Positions 1 through 5,747 of a DNA stretch of 8,795 nucleotides are shown here, in pieces. The first letter of the stretch is position 1; each line of letters opens with the position of its first letter. A program made the translations under genes and the position numbers. This stretch comes from Elusimicrobiota bacterium. Lineage in GTDB: Bacteria > CG03. The notes under the pieces are model-generated. The model was given only the letters and a program-made list of their open reading frames with translations, did not search any database and was not told the DNA's origin. Location: contig JAGHAG010000113.1 of NCBI GenBank assembly GCA_021161625.1, positions 1 to 8,795 of the forward strand, given 5' to 3'.

Positions 1-9
1 CATTTTCCT

Positions 10-44
10 TGTCACTTTATTTTCTTGTCTCCATGTCACTTTAT
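10..44. repeat. Direct repeat of 11 bp, period 24
   Basis: TGTCACTTTAT occurs at 10-20 and again at 34-44 with 13 bp between them. The second copy runs straight into the 25-bp hairpin repeat at 42. Short and of unknown role. It may be an eroded edge of the larger dispersed repeat. Confidence 0.6.
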
Positions 45-66
45 CGCTTCGCGATATTTTAAATTT
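42..66. repeat. 25-bp dispersed hairpin repeat, copy 1
   Basis: This is identical over 25 bp, and in the same orientation, to 8486-8510. It begins with a perfect 6-bp stem, TATCGC (42-47) and GCGATA (51-56), closed by TTC, followed by an A/T tail. An exact 25-bp match in 8.8 kb is far beyond chance, so this is a member of an interspersed repeat family. Here it stands in non-coding DNA downstream of the symporter gene. The other copy abuts the sixA ribosome-binding site. Confidence 0.9.
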
Positions 67-182
67 CAAATTTCTCATTTTTCATTTTTAATTTTTAATT
101 TTTTATTTTTCATTTGGCACTTAATCCTTACTACTTAATCCTTACCACTAATTCTTGTATTTGTCATTTTTAATTTGTCATT
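61..182. repeat. 7-bp-phased degenerate tandem tract
   Basis: Reading from 61 in steps of seven gives AAATTTC, AAATTTC, TCATTTT, TCATTTT, TAATTTT, TAATTTT, TTATTTT, TCATTTG. After a 3-bp slip (117-119) come CTTAATC, CTTACTA, CTTAATC, CTTACCA, CTAATTC, TTGTATT, TGTCATT, TTTAATT, TGTCATT. The unit drifts but the 7-bp phase holds. This resembles the heptameric short tandem repeats (STRR) described in cyanobacteria in principle, though the units are not the same. It is non-coding, since 7 is not a multiple of 3 and stops are frequent. Confidence 0.75.
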
Positions 183-210
183 CCTGACATGATCAGGAAT
201 CCAGAAAACG

Positions 211-238
211 GAAGTCAGAAGTCGGATGTCAGAAGTCA
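211..238. repeat. Tandem heptamer (GAAGTCA) x4
   Basis: There are four consecutive 7-bp units: GAAGTCA (211-217), GAAGTCG (218-224), GATGTCA (225-231) and GAAGTCA (232-238). They lie between the two hairpins of the 98-bp inverted-repeat element. This is the cleanest tandem array in the left flank and shares the 7-bp period of the A/T-rich tract beside it. Confidence 0.85.
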
Positions 239-240
239 GG

Positions 241-269
241 TAAAAATAGATTCCTGCTTCCGCAGGAAT
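241..269 (-). terminator. Possible terminator of the ilv operon
   Basis: On the minus strand a perfect 8-bp stem (ATTCCTGC / GCAGGAAT, 250-269) is closed by a GGAA tetraloop and followed by CTATTTTTA (249-241). It lies about 46 nt beyond the symporter stop. The U-tract is short and starts two bases late, and the same hairpin belongs to a dispersed repeat, so termination is a plausible secondary role rather than a firm call. Confidence 0.4.
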
Positions 270-315
270 GACATTTCCTCTTTCCTCTGAACTCTGATTT
301 CTCTCCCATAGTATT

Positions 316-1251
316 CTATGAGCGTGTTTTTAATTTCCAGATTTCTGCAAGAAAACTTGCAGTTATTACGCACCATGTTGCAAAAAGTGCGCTCACAAGG
401 GCTGTCTGTGATGAGAAAAATTTCAGAGAAAGAACCGCCCCCATTCCTGCATTCTGCATACCCACTTCAATGGCAAGAGTTCTTCTTCTTTTTTCATCAA
501 AACCATAAATTCCACCAAGAGAATATCCTGAGAAAAGCCCTGCTAAATTGAGGATAAATATCGCACTGAAAAGAATGATAGAAACACTCAAAATGTATTT
601 TTGGTTTAAAGCAACAATAAGTCCACAAATGTAAGCAATGAAAAGGGTTGAAAATGCAGGGAAAAACTCTTTTATTTTTTCAACACTTTTTTTAAAAAAA
701 TGCTTCAAAATAGCACCCAAAAAAAGAGGAATAATAACCATTTGAAGAATACTTAAAACCATTGAGAGAAAAGGAACTTTAACAATTCGGTGCACAAAAA
801 TATAAACGAAAAGAGGTGTAAGAACCGGGGAAAGAAGAGTTGAGGTTGTTGTAAGAGAAATTGAATATGCAACATCTGCCTTTGCAACATAGGAAATTAC
901 ATTGCTTGCCATTGCTCCAGGAACCGCACCTGTCATAACCAGCCCGACAAGAAGAGGGGCAGGAAGGTTCATGATTTTTCCAATTAAAAAACCTCCCAGA
1001 GGCATCACACCAAACTGGGTCAGTGTTCCGAGTAAAACAAGATGAGGTTTTTTAAAGACAGGCAGAAACTCCTCAAAATTTAAAACCGCACCAATTCCAA
1101 GCATTGTAAGGGAAAAAGCCCAGTTCGTATAGGGCTTAAGAGGGTAGTAAATTTCCGGGTTGAAAAAGCCAATAACCCCTGCAAGAACAACCCACACAGG
1201 CATAAGCCGCGTAAACCAGCCAAAAAATTTCGTCCAGAAATTTTTATTCAT
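316..1251 (-). CDS. Bile acid:sodium symporter (BASS/SBF) family transporter
   Basis: This is an inner-membrane sodium-coupled carrier of organic anions. Members of the family move bile acids, pyruvate, pantothenate and other carboxylates, and the substrate here is unknown. Numbering from the upstream Met, the protein is almost wholly hydrophobic helices. It carries the family signature GAVPGAMASN at 111-120, with Ser119/Asn120 at the expected sodium-site positions, then ADVAYSISLTTTS (128-140) and EVGMQNAGMG (265-274), with Glu265/Gln269 as the second sodium-site pair. I choose Met4 (1251) over the longer start at 1260. GGGAGG (1262-1267) is 10 nt from 1251 but only 1 nt from 1260, and 1251 gives an ATGA overlap with the glycosyltransferase stop like the other junctions. 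It gives 311 aa, near normal family length. It is the last gene of the ilv operon. Family call sure; substrate unknown. Confidence 0.9.
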   Translation of the reverse strand: MNKNFWTKFFGWFTRLMPVWVVLAGVIGFFNPEIYYPLKPYTNWAFSLTMLGIGAVLNFEEFLPVFKKPHLVLLGTLTQFGVMPLGGFLIGKIMNLPAPLLVGLVMTGAVPGAMASNVISYVAKADVAYSISLTTTSTLLSPVLTPLFVYIFVHRIVKVPFLSMVLSILQMVIIPLFLGAILKHFFKKSVEKIKEFFPAFSTLFIAYICGLIVALNQKYILSVSIILFSAIFILNLAGLFSGYSLGGIYGFDEKRRRTLAIEVGMQNAGMGAVLSLKFFSSQTALVSALFATWCVITASFLAEIWKLKTRS

Positions 1252-1958
1252 TCCGTCCATACCTCCCTTGTAAAAAACTGCAGGTAAGAAAAAAGAAGGG
1301 AAAAAAGTCTTAATTTTGAGGGACTTTTCTTGAGTTTGTAATTGAGTTGAAGCGGGACCTCGCAGATTTTCAGGTTTTGCTTTTTTGCAAGAAAAAGAAT
1401 TTCAACCTGAACAGTGAATTGCTTTTGCCTGATTTTTTTAAAAATTCTTTTCAAAGCCCCTGCCCTGTAAACCCTGAAACCACTTGTCCAGTCGCAGATT
1501 TTCCCAAAAAAAAGTTTTAAAAAAAAAGAAGACAGACGACTTAAAAAACCCCTTACAAAAGAAACACCCTTTTGCATGCCACCTCTTTTAAATCTTGATG
1601 CAATGACAATGTCACAATTTTGTTTTTTTGCAACATTAATCATTTTCTGAGCCACACTTAAAGGATGGGTTCCATCAGCATCCATAACAACAACAAAGTC
1701 ATCTTCCTTTGCTCTTTTCAAAATTTTGCCAAAACCTGTTTTTATGGCAGAACCAAGCCCCTGATTTTTTTTGTGTTTTAGAATTTCTACAGGAAGATTA
1801 AATTTTTCCTTTAAATTTTTTGCAACTTCGTTCGTGGCATCCTGAGAACCATCGTCAACTATGCAGATTTCAAAATCTGTATTTATATTTTTGAACTCTT
1901 CAAGAACTGCTTTTAGGGATTTTTCCTCGTTATAACACGGCAGAAGAAAAAAGGTCAT
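1248..1958 (-). CDS. Family 2 glycosyltransferase, polyprenyl-phosphate mannosyltransferase-like
   Basis: This is a GT-A fold, GT2 transferase of about the length of DPM1-type dolichol-phosphate mannosyltransferases (236 aa). It likely moves a sugar from a nucleotide sugar onto a lipid phosphate at the cytoplasmic membrane face. Visible motifs are PCYNEE (7-12), the nucleotide-binding DDGS (35-38), the metal-binding DAD (93-95) followed by GTHP, SRF (121-123), DWTSGFRVY (156-164) and EVPLQ (200-204). No membrane-spanning tail is evident, unlike the GtrB type. It starts inside the mutase stop (ATGA overlap) with no obvious ribosome-binding site, so it is probably translationally coupled. The mutase upstream could supply mannose-1-P or glucose-1-P for the donor. 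The coding strand has runs of nine T (1519-1527) and eight T (1506-1513). The exact acceptor is not determinable. Confidence 0.88.
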   Translation of the reverse strand: MTFFLLPCYNEEKSLKAVLEEFKNINTDFEICIVDDGSQDATNEVAKNLKEKFNLPVEILKHKKNQGLGSAIKTGFGKILKRAKEDDFVVVMDADGTHPLSVAQKMINVAKKQNCDIVIASRFKRGGMQKGVSFVRGFLSRLSSFFLKLFFGKICDWTSGFRVYRAGALKRIFKKIRQKQFTVQVEILFLAKKQNLKICEVPLQLNYKLKKSPSKLRLFSLLFSYLQFFTREVWTE

Positions 1959-3313
1959 TTAAATTCGGAAAGTTTTTTATTCAAGGTAGTTTCAACTTCG
2001 TCTTTTATTCTTTGAACCCCCTCCTGGGTGTTTGCCTCAAATCTCAAAACAAGGACAGGTTGCGTGTTTGATGCACGAACAAGTCCCCATCCATCAGGAT
2101 ATATAATCCTTGCCCCGTCAATTGTTATGACTTCATACTTCTTTTTAAATTCTTCAATAAGTTTTTCAACAACTTTGAATTTTATCTCATCAGGGCATTC
2201 AATTCTTATTTCAGGGGTTATTGGATATGAGGGCACATCTTCAAGGTATTCAGAAACTTTTTTATCAGAAGAACTTACAAGTTCGCAAAGCCGTGCTGCT
2301 GTGTAAAGTGCATCATCGTAGCCAAAATATCTATCGTTAAAATAGATGTGTCCGCTCATCTCACCGCCAAAAAGAGCATTTTCTTCTTTTATTCTTGCTT
2401 CAATTGGCGAGTGCCCTGTCCTGCTCATTATCGGAACTCCACCATATTTTTCAATGACTTCAGGAAGCGCCTTTGAACACTTAACTTCAAAAACAATCTT
2501 TCCACCTGGATTTTCCCTTAAAAGAAATTTTGAAAAAATTGACATAAGACGGTCTCCCCAGATGATTTGACCTTTTTCATCAACAACACCAATTCTGTCT
2601 GCATCTCCATCAAAAGCAACACCAAATTCTGCTTGCTCGGTTTTGACTTTTTCTATAAGAGCTTTCAGATTTTCAGGAACAGTCGGGTCAGGAAAATGAT
2701 TTGGAAAATTCCCGTCAACTTCTTCATACAAACTGATAACCTCAACTCCAAGGTCTCTTAATGCAGGAATAATTATTCCACCACCAACGCCATTTCCTGA
2801 GTCAATAACAATTTTCATTTTCCTTTTTATCTTTATGTTCTGTTTTATAAAGTTCCTGTATTCTTCAACTATGTCTCTTTCTTGAAATTTTCCTTTTCCT
2901 TGCGGAAAATCTCCCTTTTCAATTCTTCTGTAAATCTCTTTTATTGCATCTCCATAAATCGTTGAGCCATTTAATGAGATTTTTATACCATTATATTCAG
3001 GGGGATTGTGGCTTCCTGTAATCATTACTCCACCATTTTTTCCCCATCTATGGCAGGCAAAGTAAAAGACAGGGGATGCAACAACGCCTGTGTCAATCAC
3101 ATCAATCCCTGAATTTAAAAATGTTTCTACCAGAATTTTGTAAATTCTCGGGGAAGAAATTCTTCCATCTCTTCCAACAACAATTTCTGATACACCGTTG
3201 TCTCTATAAATTGATGAAATCGCCTTTACTATCAACTTAATGTTTTCATCCGTAAGGTCTTTTTCAGCAATTCCTCTTATGTCGTATTCCCTGAAAATCA
3301 AAGGATTTATCAT
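1955..3313 (-). CDS. manB: Phosphomannomutase/phosphoglucomutase
   Basis: This cytoplasmic alpha-D-phosphohexomutase interconverts hexose-6-P and hexose-1-P (mannose and/or glucose), feeding nucleotide-sugar synthesis. At 452 aa it is full length, with four recognisable domains: an N-terminal domain starting FREYDIRG (7-14), the phosphoserine loop TGSHNP (99-104, catalytic Ser101), the metal loop DGDADR (235-240), the sugar-specificity loop GGEMSGH (316-322), and the C-terminal phosphate-binding RASNTQP (413-419) with Arg424. GEMSGH is the form usual in bifunctional PMM/PGM enzymes rather than glucosamine mutases. The ATG has AAAGGAGG at 3321-3328, 7 nt upstream, and follows ilvN by 23 bp, so it shares that transcript. 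It overlaps the glycosyltransferase by ATGA, which suggests they work together on a lipid-linked sugar or surface glycan. Which sugar it prefers in vivo cannot be told. Confidence 0.95.
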   Translation of the reverse strand: MINPLIFREYDIRGIAEKDLTDENIKLIVKAISSIYRDNGVSEIVVGRDGRISSPRIYKILVETFLNSGIDVIDTGVVASPVFYFACHRWGKNGGVMITGSHNPPEYNGIKISLNGSTIYGDAIKEIYRRIEKGDFPQGKGKFQERDIVEEYRNFIKQNIKIKRKMKIVIDSGNGVGGGIIIPALRDLGVEVISLYEEVDGNFPNHFPDPTVPENLKALIEKVKTEQAEFGVAFDGDADRIGVVDEKGQIIWGDRLMSIFSKFLLRENPGGKIVFEVKCSKALPEVIEKYGGVPIMSRTGHSPIEARIKEENALFGGEMSGHIYFNDRYFGYDDALYTAARLCELVSSSDKKVSEYLEDVPSYPITPEIRIECPDEIKFKVVEKLIEEFKKKYEVITIDGARIIYPDGWGLVRASNTQPVLVLRFEANTQEGVQRIKDEVETTLNKKLSEFK

Positions 3314-3336
3314 ATTCCTGCCTCCTTTGAATTTGT

Positions 3337-3816
3337 CTATTTTTTTCCTCTTGCAAGAGCAACAATCCCTGCCCTTACCATTTCCTTTATTCCATAGGGT
3401 TCAAGAATTTTTACAAAAGCCTGTATTTTTGTTTCTTTTCCGGTCAGTTCAAGCGTGCAGGAATCAAGAGAAATATCCACAACATTGGCTCTGAAAACAT
3501 TTGCAACCTCAAAAATTTCTCTCCTTGTTTCTTTTGTTGCCGAAACCTTTATCAAAAGAAGGTCCCTTTCAATAAATTCTTCATTCTTAAAATCAATAAC
3601 TTTCAGAACATCAGGAAGTTTGTTTAACTGTTTTACCACCTGTTCAAGAGTTCTGTCATCACCGGTAACAACAATTGTCATCCTTGAAACATCAGGGACT
3701 TCTGTCTCTCCAACAGTTAGAGAACTTATATTGAATCCTCTTGCTGAAAAAAGCCCTGAAATTTTTGCAAGAACTCCGGGTCTGTTTTCAACCAGTGCAG
3801 AAATTGTGTGCTTCAT
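3337..3816 (-). CDS. ilvN: Acetolactate synthase small (regulatory) subunit
   Basis: This is the regulatory subunit of acetohydroxyacid synthase. It binds the IlvB catalytic subunit, raises its activity and gives valine feedback inhibition. At 159 aa it is of normal length, with an N-terminal ACT domain (about 3-75: ENRPGVLAKISGLFSARGFN at 10-29, then LTVGETEVPDVSRMTI) and a C-terminal IlvH-type domain (about 84-157: ERDLLLIKVSA to AGIVALARGKK). Gly14 and Asn29 stand where E. coli IlvH has its valine-site residues, so feedback inhibition is probably kept. The ATG has AAAGGAGG (3825-3832) 8 nt upstream. It lies 95 bp after ilvB, an unusually loose gap for this pair, and that gap holds a purine-rich stretch and a fragment of A/T repeat. 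The name ilvH would be equally valid. Confidence 0.97.
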   Translation of the reverse strand: MKHTISALVENRPGVLAKISGLFSARGFNISSLTVGETEVPDVSRMTIVVTGDDRTLEQVVKQLNKLPDVLKVIDFKNEEFIERDLLLIKVSATKETRREIFEVANVFRANVVDISLDSCTLELTGKETKIQAFVKILEPYGIKEMVRAGIVALARGKK

Positions 3817-3911
3817 TCTTTATTCCTCCTTTTACCACTTTCCTGCCTTTCACCTTTCCACTTTTCTTTAAGGCATGGTAATGCACCCGCTACATTTTTC
3901 ATTTTTCCGTA

Positions 3912-5618
3912 TTATGCAAGTTCAAGAATCTGGTCAAGAGATGCACCACCAGGAACCATTGGCGAAACATTTTCTTCTTCGTGAATTCTGAAATCTATCA
4001 CGCAGGTTTCTTTTGCTTTCAGGGCTTCTTTTATTGCAGGTTCAACATCTTTTTTCTTCTCAACCCTCAACCCTATAAGCCCGTAGGACTCTGCCACCTT
4101 CTTAAAATCAGGCCAGTATTCCCTTGCTTTCAGGTCCCCAAGAAACACTGAGGAATATCTTTTTCCATAAAAAAGTTCCTGCCACTGACGAACCATACCG
4201 AGATATCTGTTATTCAGGATAAGCACTATAACTTTTATTCCATTTACTTTTGCTGTTGCAAGTTCCTGAATATTCATCTGAAAAGACCCGTCCCCTGCAA
4301 TGTCTATAACTTCTCTGTCAGGTCTTGCAACTTTTGCTCCAATTGCAGCAGGAAATCCATATCCCATTGTTCCAAGACCGCCTGATGTCAGAAATGTTCG
4401 GGGTTCCCTGTAAACGAAAAACTGCTCTGCCCACATCTGATTCTGCCCCACTTCAGTTGTGATTATTACATTTTTTCCCTGAGTTAAATTATAAAGGGTT
4501 TCGACAACAAATTGAGGACGAAGCAGAGAATCTTTTCTATATGTAAGGGGCTTTTGTTTTCTTATTTCATCAAGTTTTTTAAGCCAGTCCTTTGTTTTAT
4601 TTGCCTCTATCTTTTTGTTTTTAAGACATTCCAGAATCTGGTTCAAAACAACTTTGCAATCCCCAACAATTGGAATGTGTGCGGAGACATTTTTGGAAAT
4701 TGATGTTGGGTCAATGTCAATATGGATAATTTTTGCATGTGGAGCAAATTTATCAAGCCTGCCTGTAACTCTGTCATCAAATCTCACTCCAACCGCAATT
4801 ATTAAATCGCTGTTTTGAATCGCATAATTTGCTGTTTGAGTTCCGTGCATACCTGGCATGCCAACAAAAAGTTTGTGGTCCCCAGGAAAAGCGCCTATTC
4901 CCATAAGAGTTAAAGTTACAGGAACATTTAATTTCTCTGCAAGTTTTTTGAGTTCCTTTGATGCATCTGAGATAATAATTCCACCACCTGCATAGAGAAT
5001 TGGCTTTTTTGCCTGAAGCATTAAATCACAGGCATTTCTTATTTGCTTTGGATGGCCTTTAAGCGTCGGCTTGTATCCTCTGATTTCTATGTTTTTTTTA
5101 TGCGGGTCAAATTTGCAGGTTTCATTCTGTATATTTACAGGAATGTCTATGAGGACAGGACCGGGCCTTCCTGTTCTTGCAAGAAGAAATGCCTTTGCAA
5201 TGGTGTCCTGAAGTTCCCTGACATCAGTAACAAGATAATTTTGTTTTGTGATGGGTCTTGTTATGCCGGTGGTATCTGCTTCCTGAAAAGCATCATTTCC
5301 GACGAGATGAGTTGCCACCTGACCTGTTATTGCAACAAGAGGCACAGAGTCCATATAGGCAGTTGCAATCCCTGTTGTAAGATTTGTCGCTCCGGGTCCG
5401 CTTGTTGCAACACAAACCCCTACCTTTCCTGAAGCACGGGCATAACCGTCAGCCATGTGGGCTGCACCCTGTTCATGACGGGTGAGAATAACTCTAACTT
5501 TTGATGAGTAAAGTTTGTCAAAAAGAGGAATTACACTCCCGCCCGGAATACCGAAAATTACATCAACCCCTTCTTTTTCAAGACACTTAATAATAATTTC
5601 ACTTCCTTTTAATTCCAA
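3912..5618 (-). CDS. ilvB: Acetolactate synthase large (catalytic) subunit
   Basis: This ThDP-, FAD- and Mg-dependent enzyme condenses two pyruvates to acetolactate, or pyruvate with 2-ketobutyrate. It is the first committed step to valine, leucine and isoleucine. At 568 aa it is full length. It has the N-terminal Pyr domain with catalytic Glu49 in RHEQGAAHMADGYAR (47-61), the central FAD-type domain with RFDDRVTG (279-286), and the C-terminal PP domain with the ThDP motif GDGS (442-445) to NN (469-470). Trp479 in VRQWQ is the residue linked to 2-ketobutyrate preference in E. coli enzymes. Ala102 (GQVATHLVG) replaces the Pro found in plant enzymes, and as I recall E. coli IlvI also has Ala there. 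The start is TTG, preceded by AAAGGAGG (5624-5631) at 5 nt. An upstream promoter predicts a leader of only about 20 nt, so no attenuator peptide is present. Confidence 0.98.
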   Translation of the reverse strand: MELKGSEIIIKCLEKEGVDVIFGIPGGSVIPLFDKLYSSKVRVILTRHEQGAAHMADGYARASGKVGVCVATSGPGATNLTTGIATAYMDSVPLVAITGQVATHLVGNDAFQEADTTGITRPITKQNYLVTDVRELQDTIAKAFLLARTGRPGPVLIDIPVNIQNETCKFDPHKKNIEIRGYKPTLKGHPKQIRNACDLMLQAKKPILYAGGGIIISDASKELKKLAEKLNVPVTLTLMGIGAFPGDHKLFVGMPGMHGTQTANYAIQNSDLIIAVGVRFDDRVTGRLDKFAPHAKIIHIDIDPTSISKNVSAHIPIVGDCKVVLNQILECLKNKKIEANKTKDWLKKLDEIRKQKPLTYRKDSLLRPQFVVETLYNLTQGKNVIITTEVGQNQMWAEQFFVYREPRTFLTSGGLGTMGYGFPAAIGAKVARPDREVIDIAGDGSFQMNIQELATAKVNGIKVIVLILNNRYLGMVRQWQELFYGKRYSSVFLGDLKAREYWPDFKKVAESYGLIGLRVEKKKDVEPAIKEALKAKETCVIDFRIHEEENVSPMVPGGASLDQILELA

Positions 5619-5623
5619 TTTTC

Positions 5624-5631
5624 CCTCCTTT
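5624..5631 (-). promoter_or_regulatory. Ribosome-binding site of ilvB, fixing a TTG start
   Basis: AAAGGAGG ends 5 nt before TTG at 5618. No ATG or GTG in frame lies at a sensible distance, and the protein begins MELKGSEII, as expected for the family N-terminus, so TTG is the likely start. A strong site may offset the weak initiation codon. Confidence 0.8.
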
Positions 5632-5646
5632 ATTGGTGTGTTTGTA

Positions 5647-5675
5647 ATTATAATAATTTATGTGTGCTTTTTCAA
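5647..5675 (-). promoter_or_regulatory. Sigma70-type promoter of the ilvBN operon
   Basis: On the minus strand TTGAAA (5670-5675) and a perfect TATAAT (5647-5652) are separated by exactly 17 bp. Transcription would start near 5640, about 20 nt before the ilvB TTG. This separates the ilvBN-mutase-glycosyltransferase-symporter unit from the upstream sixA/RNase HII-like/MATE unit. No T-box, leader peptide or operator palindrome is visible between promoter and gene. Confidence 0.8.
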
Positions 5676-5747
5676 TAACTGTAGGGGCAAAATGGATTCT
5701 CATCCGTGAAAAATGAAAAATTTACAAAAGCCAAAGAGATGTAACTT

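Larger units (their letters stand above)
176..273. repeat. 98-bp element with 11-bp terminal inverted repeats
   Basis: The ends are TGTCATTCCTG (176-186) and its exact complement CAGGAATGACA (263-273). Each end is itself a hairpin: ATTCCTGA/TCAGGAAT (180-187, 193-200) and ATTCCTGC/GCAGGAAT (250-257, 262-269). An inner inverted pair, CAGGAATC (194-201) and GATTCCTG (249-256), reinforces the symmetry. The core ATTCCTG...CAGGAAT resembles the dRS3-type ATTCCC...GGGAAT repeats of Neisseria. No clear target duplication is seen. It could be a small non-autonomous element or two independent, oppositely oriented hairpin repeats. Confidence 0.7.
1..315. other. Gene-free, repeat-filled left flank
   Basis: There is no credible coding sequence downstream of the symporter stop codon. 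The stretch is made of short repeats: an 11-bp TGTCACTTTAT duplicated at 10-20 and 34-44, one copy of the 25-bp hairpin repeat (42-66), a long 7-bp-phased A/T-rich tract (61-182), and a 98-bp inverted-repeat element (176-273) enclosing four GAAGTCA-type heptamers. The minus strand has an ATG exactly at the window edge (3-1), but AAGG lies only 3 nt before it and no frame can be followed, so no gene is called there. Confidence 0.8.

Noticed and set aside
1..3. Start codon of another minus-strand gene at the left edge
   Set aside because: Only the ATG is in view and AAGG is 3 nt away, too close for a normal site. Nothing of the frame can be read.
3455..3871. Plus-strand open frame of 138 codons opposite ilvN
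   Set aside because: It lies antisense to a well-supported gene, resembles no family I know and has no ribosome-binding site. The same holds for plus-strand frames at 318-551, 2028-2306, 5043-5432 and 7932-8264.
3817..3911. Small RNA or attenuator between ilvB and ilvN
   Set aside because: Only a 4-bp GCAT/ATGC stem is visible, with no U-run. The purine-rich stretch fits an untranslated spacer with a ribosome-binding site.
5298..5330. Ala102 of IlvB at the position of the plant herbicide-site proline, as an acquired resistance change
   Set aside because: As I recall, Ala is normal there in bacterial enzymes such as E. coli IlvI, so it is more likely ancestral than selected.
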